From Candidatus Palauibacter scopulicola (GTDB taxonomy: Bacteria > Gemmatimonadota > Gemmatimonadetes > Palauibacterales > Palauibacteraceae): DNA of 64,000 bases. The stretch spans positions 1 to 64,000 of the forward strand of contig NZ_CANPWG010000068.1 of the NCBI RefSeq assembly GCF_947581915.1, in the 5' to 3' direction. The notes beneath the pieces were generated by a model, which worked only from the letters and a program-made list of their open reading frames with translations, ran no database searches and was not told the DNA's origin. Numbering within the stretch: the first letter of the stretch is position 1; each line of letters starts with the position of its first letter. The position numbers and the translations under genes are program-made. Shown one piece after another: positions 16,720-25,560 of the stretch.

Positions 16720-18125
16720 AGCCGACGGCAGATCTCCAGACCCGCGCAATGAACGAACTCGCCGCCGCCATCGCCGAATGGCACGAGGTTCGCGAAAAAA
16801 TCGCACCCGAGGACGAGCAACATCTGTGGACGAAGTTCCGCCTCGAGTGGAACTACAACAGCAATCACATCGAGGGGAACACGCTTACGTACTCCGAGAC
16901 AGAGCTTCTCCTGATCCATGGCCAGACCGCCGGTTCTCGTCCGTTTCGCGATTACGAGGAGATGAAGGCGCACAACGTCGCGATCGACCATGTCCGCAGA
17001 CTCGCAACCGACGAACAACCCCTGACCGAAGGTGACGTCAGAGATCTGAACCGAATTCTCCTCAAGGAGCCCTTCTGGAAGTGGGTCGAGACCCCCGACG
17101 GTGACAGGACGCGCAAGTGGATCGAGCCCGGGAAGTACAAGAAGCAGCCGAATCATGTCCGGACGCGCACGGGGGAACTTCACCGGTTCGCGGAACCCGA
17201 GGAGACGCCCTCACGGATGGAGGAATGGTTACGCCGCTTCCGCAATGGCCTGGCCCAGACGGACGACTCGCTCCCGGCGTTCCTGGCCGAATCGCACTGG
17301 TCGTTCGTTAACATCCATCCCTTCGACGACGGCAACGGGCGCACCGCGCGACTCATCACGAACTACATCCTGCTGCGCAAAGACCTGCTTCCCATTGTGA
17401 TCAAGAGCGAGGACCGCGACCGCTACCTCGCTGCCCTTAGGCAGGCGGATGCGGGAAACGGCCAGCCGCTCGCCGACTTCATGCGGGCTCAACTGCTATG
17501 GTCGCTCGATCTCGGCGTCCGCGCGGCCCGGGGCGAGCCGATCGCGGGCCCGGAGGACCTGGACAAGGAGATGTTCTTGTTCGTGGAGAGCCGAAGGCCT
17601 CGCGAGACGATCAAGTCCGACGCCGAAACCGTTGACGCCATCTACGACTCGGACGTTCGTCCCACAGTGAAGACCCTCGACCAGCGTATGGAGAAGTTCG
17701 TGCCACTTTTCCGCGACTGCACGGGAACTTCCTTTATCGTCGCGGGCTCGTGCACGATGAAAGGTCGTGCCGTCCTGCAATCTCCGGACTGGGATCGGTT
17801 CCGCGCCGACCCGGTATTTGACACGGACGGGTTCGCTCTCGGCCAGCCCGACATAAACCTCACGCGCAGGTATGCGTTGGAGGACTATTGCGGTCCGTCC
17901 GATGAGGGATTTTCTCTGCTACTTGAGGTCAAATGGTGGCTGGGGAAGAGCGGGCGACGGTTCACGGCGAACATCAATGGGAAGGAGATAAAGGGTGCGT
18001 CCCAGGGACTCCCGCTCGCGCGGCTTGAAACAGAGTCGACGAACGTAAAGGAGAGAGTCGAGAAGATCTGTCGGGCCGTCATGGACGAGATCCGTACTCT
18101 GTCGCAGCAGCCGGATCCGGCTTAG
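16716..18125 (+). CDS. Fic domain protein with N-terminal autoinhibitory motif
   Basis: The frame gives 469 residues from the GTG at 16716; an ATG at 16749 is possible. The Fic motif HPFDDGNGR (residues 201-209) is complete, including the catalytic His. An inhibitory helix motif of the form S/T-x-x-x-E-G/N is present as SNHIEG (49-54), marking a class II enzyme that blocks its own ATP site until relieved. Fic enzymes transfer AMP from ATP to protein Ser, Thr or Tyr. The last 190 residues (from about EDLDKEMFLFVESRR) are not a domain I recognise. They contain DINLTRRYALEDYCG and LLLEVKWWLGKSG and may bind the target. The four-base overlap with the aldolase implies co-translation. The target is unknown. 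Confidence 0.88.
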   Translation: MKPTADLQTRAMNELAAAIAEWHEVREKIAPEDEQHLWTKFRLEWNYNSNHIEGNTLTYSETELLLIHGQTAGSRPFRDYEEMKAHNVAIDHVRRLATDEQPLTEGDVRDLNRILLKEPFWKWVETPDGDRTRKWIEPGKYKKQPNHVRTRTGELHRFAEPEETPSRMEEWLRRFRNGLAQTDDSLPAFLAESHWSFVNIHPFDDGNGRTARLITNYILLRKDLLPIVIKSEDRDRYLAALRQADAGNGQPLADFMRAQLLWSLDLGVRAARGEPIAGPEDLDKEMFLFVESRRPRETIKSDAETVDAIYDSDVRPTVKTLDQRMEKFVPLFRDCTGTSFIVAGSCTMKGRAVLQSPDWDRFRADPVFDTDGFALGQPDINLTRRYALEDYCGPSDEGFSLLLEVKWWLGKSGRRFTANINGKEIKGASQGLPLARLETESTNVKERVEKICRAVMDEIRTLSQQPDPA

Positions 18126-18143
18126 AGAGGAAACAGGAGACAC

Positions 18144-19463
18144 GTGTTCAGTGACAGGGTGCGTTGCGTCGTTGTGGTGGGGGCGCAGTGGGGGGACGAG
18201 GGGAAGGGGAAGATCGTGGATGTGCTCGCGGAGCAGGCCACGATCGTGGCGCGCTATCAGGGGGGCGCGAACGCGGGGCACACGGTGCGCGTGGGGGAGG
18301 GCGCGGACGAGGAGGAGCATATCCTCCACCTCATCCCCTCCGGGATCCTGAATCCCGAGACGCGCTGCCTCCTCGGAAACGGCGTGGTCGTGGACCCGTG
18401 GGTGCTGGCGCGGGAGATGGACACGCTCCGGGAGCGCGGGATCGATCTCGACGGGCGCCTGGGGCTGAGCCGGCGCGCGCATCTCGTCCTCCCCTATCAC
18501 CGGCTGCTCGATGCGGCGCAGGAGGACAGCCGGGGCTCGAAGAAGATCGGGACGACGGGGCGGGGGATCGGTCCGGCGTACCGCGACAAGATCTCGCGCA
18601 CCGGGCTCCGTGTCGGCGATCTGCGCGACCTCGACCGCACCCGTGAGATCGTCGCGGGGGCGGCGGTGCACGCGAACGTCACGCTGGCGGGACTCGGCGA
18701 CGAGCGGCGGGTGGATGCGGACGAGGTGATGTCGGAACTGGAGACGGTCCGCCCGGCCATGGTGGAACTGCTGACGGACGCGGGGGACGAGATCCGCGGC
18801 GGGCTGGCATCGGGGGGGCGGGTCCTGCTCGAGGGGGCGCAGGGGGCGCTCCTCGACATCGACCACGGGACGTATCCGTTCGTCACCTCCTCGACGACGA
18901 CGGCGGGAGGCGCCGCCTCGGGCGTCGGGATCGGGCCCACCCTGATCGACGAGGTGATCGGCGTCGTGAAGGCCTACATCACGCGCGTGGGCGAGGGCCC
19001 GCTGCCGACGGAACTCCCGGAGGCGGAGGCCGAACGCCTGCGGCAGCTCGGCGGCGAGTTCGGAGCGACCACCGGCCGCCCCCGGCGCCCCGGCTGGTTC
19101 GATGGCAGCGTCGCCCGCTATGCGGCCGGCGTGAACGGCCTTACCGGCCTCGCGGTCACGAAGCTGGACGTGCTCGACACCTTCGAGACGATCCGGCTCT
19201 CGACCGGCTACGAACTCGACGGGGCGCCGACCGCGTCGTTCCCGGACTCCGTCGCGGATCTCGCCCGCGTGCGCCCGGTCTACGAGAGCTGGGCGGGCTG
19301 GAACGCGGACACGACCGGGTGCCGGACCTTCGGCGACCTGCCGGTTTCCGCGCGCCGCTACCTCGCGAGGATCGAGGAAGTCTGCGCCGCGCCCATCCGC
19401 TTCGTCGGTGTCGGCGCGGCCCGGCGCGAGACGATCGCGCTGCCCGCGGGCGCCGCGGCCTGA
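18144..19463 (+). CDS. purA: Adenylosuccinate synthetase
   Basis: The protein has 439 residues from a GTG at 18144. It shows the PurA N-terminal GTP-binding motif VVVVGAQWGDEGKGKIVD, the catalytic segment YQGGANAGHTV, and TTGRGIGPAYRDKISRTG. The switch and substrate segments are EGAQGALLDIDHGTYPFVTSS and GEFGATTGRPRRPGW. It converts IMP and aspartate to adenylosuccinate with GTP, the first step from IMP to AMP. It follows the Fic gene by 18 bases but is probably expressed for housekeeping. The C-terminus ends GAAA just before a minisatellite. Confidence 0.97.
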   Translation: MFSDRVRCVVVVGAQWGDEGKGKIVDVLAEQATIVARYQGGANAGHTVRVGEGADEEEHILHLIPSGILNPETRCLLGNGVVVDPWVLAREMDTLRERGIDLDGRLGLSRRAHLVLPYHRLLDAAQEDSRGSKKIGTTGRGIGPAYRDKISRTGLRVGDLRDLDRTREIVAGAAVHANVTLAGLGDERRVDADEVMSELETVRPAMVELLTDAGDEIRGGLASGGRVLLEGAQGALLDIDHGTYPFVTSSTTTAGGAASGVGIGPTLIDEVIGVVKAYITRVGEGPLPTELPEAEAERLRQLGGEFGATTGRPRRPGWFDGSVARYAAGVNGLTGLAVTKLDVLDTFETIRLSTGYELDGAPTASFPDSVADLARVRPVYESWAGWNADTTGCRTFGDLPVSARRYLARIEEVCAAPIRFVGVGAARRETIALPAGAAA

Positions 19464-19466
19464 ATT

Positions 19467-19528
19467 CGTTGCCCGGATCGTTGCCCGGATCGTTGCCCGG
19501 ATTCGTTGCCCCGATTCGTTGCCTGAAG
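19467..19528. repeat. 12-bp minisatellite downstream of purA
   Basis: Three perfect tandem copies of CGTTGCCCGGAT (19467-19502) are followed by two degenerate copies separated by single T insertions (to 19528). A second small tandem, GATGCCTGGAAC twice (19629-19652), lies just before ffh. The array fills the purA-ffh gap and is not coding. Confidence 0.95.
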
Positions 19529-19657
19529 TCGTGAAAACCCCTAGACTGCGCGGCTCAATACGGATCGGGTGCGGGCGGTTCGGCGCCTTCTCGAGACGCG
19601 AATGGAGACCTTCCAATCGCGTTTTTTTGATGCCTGGAACGATGCCTGGAACGGTAG

Positions 19658-21016
19658 ATGTTCGAACGCCTGGGTGACCGGCTGGACGGTGCGCTGAAGA
19701 AACTGCGCCAGCGCGGCGTCATCACGGAAAAGTTGCTGGACGAGGGGCTCCGCGAGGTGCGGCGGGCCCTGCTCGAGGCGGACGTCAACTTCCGGGTCGT
19801 GCGCGACTTCCTCGCGAAGGTGAAGGAGCGCGCGCTCGGCGAGGATGTGCTGAAGTCGGTCCGGCCGGGCGATCAGATCGTGAAGATCGTCCACGACGAA
19901 CTCGTCGCCCTGCTGGGCGAGGCGGCGCCGGAGGAGTCGGAGGCGCCGGTTCCGCCCACGGTCGTCATGCTCGTCGGCCTGCAGGGGTCGGGGAAGACGA
20001 CGACGGCGGCGAAGCTGGGGCGGCGCCTGGCGAAGGAGGGGCGGCGGCCGGCGCTCGTGGCGTGCGATCCCTACCGCCCGGCGGCGCCCGAGCAGTTGGA
20101 GGCGCTGGCGGCGCGGATCGGGGTCCCGCTTCTGGCGCGGCCGAGCGGCGAGGACATGTCGGAACTCGCCCGCGGCGCGCTGGACGAGGCGAGGCGGGGC
20201 GGGGTCACGCACCTGCTCCTCGACATGGCCGGCCGGTTGCAGGCGGACGAGGAGTTGCTGGACGAACTCCGCCGCGTGAAGGCGGCCGTGGAGCCGCAGC
20301 AGATCCTGCTCGTGGCGGATGGGATGACCGGGCAGGAGGCGGTGCGGATCGCCGAGGGATTCCACGGCGCGGTGGGGCTGACGGGGATCGTCCTCACGAA
20401 GATGGACGGGGACGCCCGCGGGGGCGCGGCGCTCTCGATCTACAGCGTGCTCGGCGTGCCGATCCGATTCGTCGGAACGGGCGAGCGGCCCGAGGACCTC
20501 ACGGTCTTCGACCCGGAGCGCATGGCCGGCCGGATCCTCCAGATGGGGGACATCGTCGGCCTCGTGGAGCGCGCGCAGCAGACGGTCGACCTCGGCGAGA
20601 CCGAGCGGTTGCAGAAGAAGATGCTGGCGGGGAAGGGGGAGTTCGATCTGGCGGACTTCCTGACGTCGATCCAGCAGATCCAGAAGATGGGACCCCTGAA
20701 GGGGTTGCTGAAGATGATGCCGGGCGTCGACGCGCGCATGCTGGACCAGGCGGACGTCGACCCCAGGCGGGTGAGACACCTGGAGGCGATCATCCTCTCG
20801 ATGACGCCGGAGGAGCGGAGGCGGCCGGAGATCCTGAACGGGTCGCGCCGGGCGCGGATCGCGAAGGGATCGGGGCGGCCGGTGCACGAGGTGAACCGGC
20901 TCCTCAAGCAGTTCCGCGAAATGCGGAAGATGATGAAACAGATGGGCAAGCTCATGCCCGGGATGATGCCGGGAGGTCCCGGCGGCCTCGGCCGGCTGGG
21001 CCGGGGATTGGGATAG
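19658..21016 (+). CDS. ffh: Signal recognition particle protein Ffh
   Basis: The protein has 452 residues. The NG GTPase domain has G1 as GLQGSGKTTTAAKLG (near residue 108), G3 as DMAGRLQADEELL and G4 as LTKMDGDARGG. The Met-rich M domain follows, with KGLLKMMPGVDARM and the terminal KMMKQMGKLMPGMMPGGPGG. It binds 4.5S RNA and signal sequences and delivers nascent chains to FtsY. It heads the conserved ffh-rpsP-rimM-trmD-rplS-rnhB run. The 4.5S RNA gene was not found in this window. Confidence 0.98.
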   Translation: MFERLGDRLDGALKKLRQRGVITEKLLDEGLREVRRALLEADVNFRVVRDFLAKVKERALGEDVLKSVRPGDQIVKIVHDELVALLGEAAPEESEAPVPPTVVMLVGLQGSGKTTTAAKLGRRLAKEGRRPALVACDPYRPAAPEQLEALAARIGVPLLARPSGEDMSELARGALDEARRGGVTHLLLDMAGRLQADEELLDELRRVKAAVEPQQILLVADGMTGQEAVRIAEGFHGAVGLTGIVLTKMDGDARGGAALSIYSVLGVPIRFVGTGERPEDLTVFDPERMAGRILQMGDIVGLVERAQQTVDLGETERLQKKMLAGKGEFDLADFLTSIQQIQKMGPLKGLLKMMPGVDARMLDQADVDPRRVRHLEAIILSMTPEERRRPEILNGSRRARIAKGSGRPVHEVNRLLKQFREMRKMMKQMGKLMPGMMPGGPGGLGRLGRGLG

Positions 21017-21069
21017 AAGCCGGACCGCGGACGGTTCCGGGCAGATCAGGGAGACAATCGGAGAACTGA

Positions 21070-21723
21070 ATGGCGACGACAATCAGGCTCAAGCGGCGTG
21101 GGGCGAAGAAGGCGGCCTCGTTCCGCATCATCGTGACGGATTCGCGGGAGGGGACGGCGGGCGCGTCGATCGAGCGCCTCGGGCTCTACAACCCGCGCAC
21201 GCAGCCGTCGCTCGTGCGGATCAACGCCGCGCGCACGCTGCACTGGCTCAACGAGGGCGCGCAGCCGACGGACACGGTGCGCTCGCTCCTGCGGAAGACG
21301 GGCGTCTGGAAGCAGTTCCACGACGGCGTGGATCCGGGGTCGCTCGAGACGGCGATCATCGAGATCGGTCCGCCGCCGGGACAGCGCGGCACCTCGCAGC
21401 GTCCGAAGCCGAGCGCCGAGGCCCCGCCGGAACCCGAGCCGGAGCAGCCCGCCGCCGAGAAGGCCGCCCCGACCGAGCCGGCGCCGGAAGCCGAGGCGGC
21501 CCCCGAGGCGGAAACGGCTGCGGAAGCGGAGGCAGCGCCCGACGCTGAGGCGGCGCCTGAGGCGGAGGCGACGGCAGAGGCCGAGGCGGCCGCTGGGGCC
21601 GACAACGCTCCTGCTGACGCGGCCGAAGCCACAGCCGAAGCGGCCGACGACGCCGGCGACGCGGACGACGCCGGCGACGCGGCGGACGGCGCCGACGACG
21701 CGGCGAAAGCCGACGCCGACTAG
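21070..21723 (+). CDS. rpsP: Ribosomal protein bS16 with a long acidic Ala/Glu-rich tail
   Basis: Residues 1-90 are a normal bS16: MATTIRLKRRGAKKAASFRI, then ERLGLYNPRT and WLNEGAQPTDTVRSLLRKTGVW. Typical bS16 has about 80-90 residues. This protein has 217, with a C-terminal extension of about 115 residues made of Ala, Glu, Asp and Pro (EPEQPAAEKAAP, then AEAEAAPDAEAA-like units). The tail is low in complexity but keeps the frame to a normal stop 13 bases before rimM. It must project from the 30S surface or be processed. The tail is probably disordered. Confidence 0.95.
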   Translation: MATTIRLKRRGAKKAASFRIIVTDSREGTAGASIERLGLYNPRTQPSLVRINAARTLHWLNEGAQPTDTVRSLLRKTGVWKQFHDGVDPGSLETAIIEIGPPPGQRGTSQRPKPSAEAPPEPEPEQPAAEKAAPTEPAPEAEAAPEAETAAEAEAAPDAEAAPEAEATAEAEAAAGADNAPADAAEATAEAADDAGDADDAGDAADGADDAAKADAD

Positions 21724-21736
21724 CCTCGCGTCCACC

Positions 21737-22306
21737 ATGTCTGACGCGCCCGTGATCGTGGCCCGCATCGCCCGGCCGCACGGGATCCGCGGCGGGCTGC
21801 TTCTGGAAGCCGAGACCGACCACGCCGAGGCGCTCTTTCAAGCGGGTCGCCGGCTCCATCTCATCGACGCGCGCACGGACAAGGGTACGCGCACGGCCAC
21901 GAGCGGGCATGCCGACACAGGCGGCGCGCCACCGCCCCGCGCGCTCACGCTGGAGACGGCGCGGCTCCACGGCGGGCGGTGGCTCGTCGAGGTCCGCGAG
22001 GTGGCGGACCGCACCGCGGCCGAGGGGCTCCGCGGCGCGCGCCTGGCCGTCCCCCGCGAAGAGCTTCCGGAGCTGCCGGACGGGGGCTACCTGCTGCACG
22101 ATCTGATCGGCATGTCGGTCTGCGAGGAGGACACGACGATCGGAGTGATCCGGGAGGTGTACGATCAACCCGGCGCGCCGCTCCTCGCGCTCGACGTCGA
22201 CGGCCGCGAGCGGCTCGTCCCGTTCGAGGCGGACCTCGTCGTGGAACTGGACTTGGAGGCCGGCGAGGTCCGCATGAAGCTCCCCGACGGCCTGCTCGAC
22301 ATCTGA
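21737..22306 (+). CDS. rimM: Ribosome maturation factor RimM
   Basis: The protein has 189 residues. The N-terminal RimM barrel begins VIVARIARPHGIRGGLLLEAETD, a clear family signature. The C-terminal PRC-barrel half includes YLLHDLIGMSVCEEDTTIGVI and ALDVDGRERLVPFEADLV. It assists 30S head assembly and binds uS19. Lengths and order fit the rpsP-rimM-trmD operon. A polar insert of about 20 residues (TDKGTRTATSGHADTGGAPP) lies between two strands of the first domain. Confidence 0.95.
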   Translation: MSDAPVIVARIARPHGIRGGLLLEAETDHAEALFQAGRRLHLIDARTDKGTRTATSGHADTGGAPPPRALTLETARLHGGRWLVEVREVADRTAAEGLRGARLAVPREELPELPDGGYLLHDLIGMSVCEEDTTIGVIREVYDQPGAPLLALDVDGRERLVPFEADLVVELDLEAGEVRMKLPDGLLDI

Positions 22307-22337
22307 CGCAGCTGACGCATCTGACGGGAACGGTCCC

Positions 22338-23018
22338 ATGCGAATCAACGTCCTCACGATCTTCCCCGACTACCTGAAGGGCCCGCTCGGCCTCTCGATC
22401 CCGGGCCGCGCCCGCGAGGCGGGGCTCGTCGACTACCGGCTCATCGACGTGCGCGCGTACGCCACGGACCGCCACCGGACGACGGACGACGAGCCGTTCG
22501 GAGGCGGGGGCGGGATGGTGATGAAGCCCGAGCCCTTCGACGCCGCGCTCGCCGCGCTGGACCGCCCGGGGCGCGTGATCTCGCTCTCCCCGCGCGGGCG
22601 GCCGTTCGACCACGAGACGGCGGTGCGCTTCGCGCTCGAGTCCGACCTCACGCTGCTGTGCGGGCGCTACAAGGGGATCGACGAGCGGGTCGTCGACGCC
22701 TGGGTGGACGAGGAGGTCTCGATCGGCGACTACGTCCTCAGCGGGGGCGAGCCGGCCGCGCTCGTCGTCATCGACGCCGTGGTGCGCCTCCTGCCCGGAG
22801 CGCTCGGCGATCACGATTCGGCCTCCTCCGACTCGTTCTACGAGGGGCGCCTCTCCGCCCCCGCCTACACGCGGCCCGCCGAGCACGGCGGCCGACCGGC
22901 GCCGGACGTGCTCCGGTCGGGTGATCACGCCCGCATCGAACGCTGGCGTGCCGCGCGGGCCGATGCGGCGACACGCCGCCGCCGTCCCGACCTCCTCGAC
23001 CTCGACGCCGCCGACTGA
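22338..23018 (+). CDS. trmD: tRNA (guanine-N1)-methyltransferase
   Basis: The protein has 226 residues. The N-terminus MRINVLTIFPDYLKGPLGLSI and the SPOUT trefoil-knot SAM site LCGRYKGIDERV plus IGDYVLSGGEPAALVVIDAV are typical of TrmD. It methylates G37 of tRNAs to prevent frameshifting. It is slightly shorter than E. coli TrmD (255). The gap before it holds a small CTGACGCA-like tandem (about 22304-22334). Confidence 0.97.
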   Translation: MRINVLTIFPDYLKGPLGLSIPGRAREAGLVDYRLIDVRAYATDRHRTTDDEPFGGGGGMVMKPEPFDAALAALDRPGRVISLSPRGRPFDHETAVRFALESDLTLLCGRYKGIDERVVDAWVDEEVSIGDYVLSGGEPAALVVIDAVVRLLPGALGDHDSASSDSFYEGRLSAPAYTRPAEHGGRPAPDVLRSGDHARIERWRAARADAATRRRRPDLLDLDAAD

Positions 23019-23136
23019 TATACTGAAGGGCTGTGGCCGTACCCATCGTCACATCGCCGCCACCCTCCCGTGACAACAGATGGTTGCGTCCGCCGGAAAC
23101 GCACATGGAGACGCAGCGAACAAGGATAGACGAACG

Positions 23137-23508
23137 ATGGATCCCAGAATCGCCGGTATCGAGGAGGGATATAAGCGCACGGACCTCCCGGCCTTCGCGC
23201 CGGGGGACACGGTGCGCGTTCGCGTACGCGTGAAGGAAGGGCAGAAGGAGCGCGTGCAGCCGTTCGAGGGCGTCTGCATCGGTCGTCGCGGGGCGGGGGT
23301 CAACGCGACCTTCACCCTGCGGCGCATCTCCGGCGGCGTCGGCGTCGAGCGGATCTTCCCCCTCCACTCCCCGTGGATCGTGGGGCTCGAGGTCGTTCGG
23401 CGCGGCGATGTCCGGCGGGCCAAGCTCTACTATCTGCGCAACCGCCGCGGCAAGCGGGCCCGGGTGCCAGAGCGAAAGTGGTGGCTCGACAAGAAGCAGG
23501 AGAGCTGA
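23137..23508 (+). CDS. rplS: Ribosomal protein bL19
   Basis: The protein has 123 residues from the ATG at 23137; a longer in-frame GTG start at 23080 is less likely by family length. The core reads [33 protein letters not shown] and [31 protein letters not shown] in the usual bL19 order. The 118-base gap upstream contains TATACT at about 23020, a plausible -10 element, so rplS may have its own promoter. The rnhB frame begins within its 3' end. Confidence 0.96.
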   Translation: MDPRIAGIEEGYKRTDLPAFAPGDTVRVRVRVKEGQKERVQPFEGVCIGRRGAGVNATFTLRRISGGVGVERIFPLHSPWIVGLEVVRRGDVRRAKLYYLRNRRGKRARVPERKWWLDKKQES

Positions 23509-24257
23509 CACCGGCGACGCCCGCTCCGGAAGCGGCTCCAGGGGCGTCTCCGGAAGCGCCGGCCACGGCGCCGCTCGACTACGAGGAGGAGGGCTGGGCT
23601 GCCGGCCTCCGCGTCGTGGTCGGGATCGACGAGGCCGGGCTGGGTCCGGTGGCGGGTCCCGTGATGGTGGGTGCCGTGGCGCTCCACCCGGGACAGCGGT
23701 TCGAGGGCTGCACGGACAGCAAGCAGGTCTCACCCTCCCGCCGCGAGAAACTCGCCCGCCGCATCCGCGCCGAGAGTCTCGCCTGGCGCGTCGCCGCCGC
23801 CTCCACCCGCGAGATCGAACGCCTCAACGTCCGCGCCGCGACGATCGTGGCCATGCGCCGCGCGCTCGACCGTCTCGCGCTCCCGGCCGAACTCGTCCTC
23901 GTGGACGGCAACCCGGTCCCGGAACTCGGCGAGCACCGCTCGATCGTCGGGGGAGACCGGGCCTCGCATTCCATCGCCTGCGCCTCGATCCTCGCGAAGG
24001 TCACGCGCGACCGCCTGATGCGGCGGCTCGACGCGCGATACCCGCTCTACGGCTGGGCGTCCAACAAGGGGTACCGGACCCGCGAGCACATGGAAGCGAT
24101 CCGCCGGCACGGCCCGACCCCGCACCACCGGATCACCTTCCAGGGGGTCCTTCAGACCGAACTGGAGTTCACTCCGGCGCCGGACCCGGCCCCTGCCCCG
24201 ACATCCGATCCGCGGCGAGATCCTCAGCGAGATCCTCGGCGAGACCCAGAGGTGTGA
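23478..24257 (+). CDS. rnhB: Ribonuclease HII with repetitive C-terminal tail
   Basis: Starting from the in-frame GTG at 23478 (another lies at 23481), inside the 3' end of rplS, the protein has 259 residues. RNase HII motifs are [16 protein letters not shown] (catalytic Asp and Glu), LVDGNPVP (Asp) and [17 protein letters not shown]. It removes ribonucleotides and RNA primers from DNA. Before the catalytic core is a Pro/Ala-rich linker. The C-terminal 25 residues are a low-complexity tail ([13 protein letters not shown] and RDP repeats). The tail overlaps the 3' end of the convergent glycosidase gene by 89 bases. Confidence 0.9.
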   Translation: MVARQEAGELTPATPAPEAAPGASPEAPATAPLDYEEEGWAAGLRVVVGIDEAGLGPVAGPVMVGAVALHPGQRFEGCTDSKQVSPSRREKLARRIRAESLAWRVAAASTREIERLNVRAATIVAMRRALDRLALPAELVLVDGNPVPELGEHRSIVGGDRASHSIACASILAKVTRDRLMRRLDARYPLYGWASNKGYRTREHMEAIRRHGPTPHHRITFQGVLQTELEFTPAPDPAPAPTSDPRRDPQRDPRRDPEV

Positions 24258-25371
24258 GAACCGGCGGCGTGCCCGGGCTCGCATCGCCGCCGTACCAGGT
24301 GGCCATGACCGTCTCGGCCGGCTTCCCCTGCGGCGAGTAGTCGGTCGCGATCCACTCCCCGGCCGGAGATCCGGCGTACCACTTCCACGCGAATCCACCC
24401 GCGAACCAGGGTCGGTCCCACCACACGCGGAAGAGCGCCTCGTAGGCCCCGGACTGCGCCTCGTAGTTCGCCGGCACGCCCCGCGCGCGGCGTCCCTCCG
24501 GCAACTCCCACTGGCGGCCCGCCGCGCCGTCGACGCTGCGATACCCGTACTCGGCGAAGAGGATCGGCTTGCCCGTGGCGACGGCGACCTCGCGCAACTC
24601 CTCGCTCCAGGGCTCCCACGCCTCGACCAGCGTCTCCACGTCCGGCGTGGCGTCGTCGGCGAGCGGGAAGTAGGCGTCCACGCCCACGAGGTCGAGCGCG
24701 TCCCAGAACTCGATCCGGGCGTACTTGTCCCAGTTCGCCGCGTAGGTGAGGCGCCCGCCGTAGATCGCCCGCACCTCCTCGATGAGCGATCGCCAGTAGT
24801 CCGGCCGCGCGAGCGCCACGAGATCGACCTCCGTGCCCACGCTGAACATCTCCACGTCCAGCGAGTCGGCGACGTGCGCGAACCGGAGGATGTACTCCCG
24901 GTATCCCGAGAGGAACATCTCCCAGTCCTCCTCCGTGTCGGGCTCGAACTCGCCCGGCCAGCCCTGTCCGCGCACCCAGAGGTGCGGCTTGAGGAGGACG
25001 GAGAGCCGGCTCTCCCTCGCGTACTCGATGGTCTTCGCGACCCCCTCCGTCCTCTCTCCCCAGAACTGGCGTTCGCGGTCGAACGCGACGCGCGGCTGGG
25101 CGGGGTCGACGAAGGCGTAGGGGACGACGGCGACCCAGTTGGCTCCCGTCAGCGAGGCGCGGACGAGGGCATCCGGCGCCATCTCGCGCCGCGGGGCGGA
25201 GAAGGAGACGCCGCGGATCTTCTTTTCCGGCCCGATGTGCGCCATTGCGGCGGCGGGCCGGCCGGCCACGCCCGGATCGCTCCCCGTTCCGGCAGCGCCG
25301 CAACCGGCGAGGAGGGGCAATGCGGCCAGCGCCGCGACCAGCGCGCGGGCGGCCAATCTCTTCGTTTTCAT
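24169..25371 (-). CDS. GH113-like glycoside hydrolase lipoprotein
   Basis: The protein has 400 residues. A signal peptide with lipobox LLAGC predicts an outer-membrane or periplasmic lipoprotein. The TIM-barrel part starts IRGVSFSAPRREM. Candidate catalytic acids are Glu in FSVGTEVDLVAL (acid/base) and Glu in PILFAEYGYRS (nucleophile), in the arrangement seen in GH113-type beta-mannanases and related hydrolases. HLWVRGQGWPGEF and WDALDLVGVDAYFPL fit the substrate groove of that clan. The C-terminal tail ([14 protein letters not shown]) is repeat-derived and overlaps rnhB on the other strand. The sugar substrate is not certain. Confidence 0.78.
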   Translation of the reverse strand: MKTKRLAARALVAALAALPLLAGCGAAGTGSDPGVAGRPAAAMAHIGPEKKIRGVSFSAPRREMAPDALVRASLTGANWVAVVPYAFVDPAQPRVAFDRERQFWGERTEGVAKTIEYARESRLSVLLKPHLWVRGQGWPGEFEPDTEEDWEMFLSGYREYILRFAHVADSLDVEMFSVGTEVDLVALARPDYWRSLIEEVRAIYGGRLTYAANWDKYARIEFWDALDLVGVDAYFPLADDATPDVETLVEAWEPWSEELREVAVATGKPILFAEYGYRSVDGAAGRQWELPEGRRARGVPANYEAQSGAYEALFRVWWDRPWFAGGFAWKWYAGSPAGEWIATDYSPQGKPAETVMATWYGGDASPGTPPVLTPLGLAEDLAEDLAADRMSGQGPGPAPE

Positions 25372-25560
25372 CTATACCATCGTGCCTTTCGGCAATCTGA
25401 ATCTCAATACGTCCGCGACCCTTGCCATGCGGGCCGCGACCCTTCTCCCTACGAGTCGCGACCTCGTGTCGGGTTCACGCCCCGCGCGGCCGCGACGTCA
25501 CACCCGCCCGCCCACGACGGCACACTTGAACGAATCCCGGGCGGCGGGTTTCTTGTGCCC

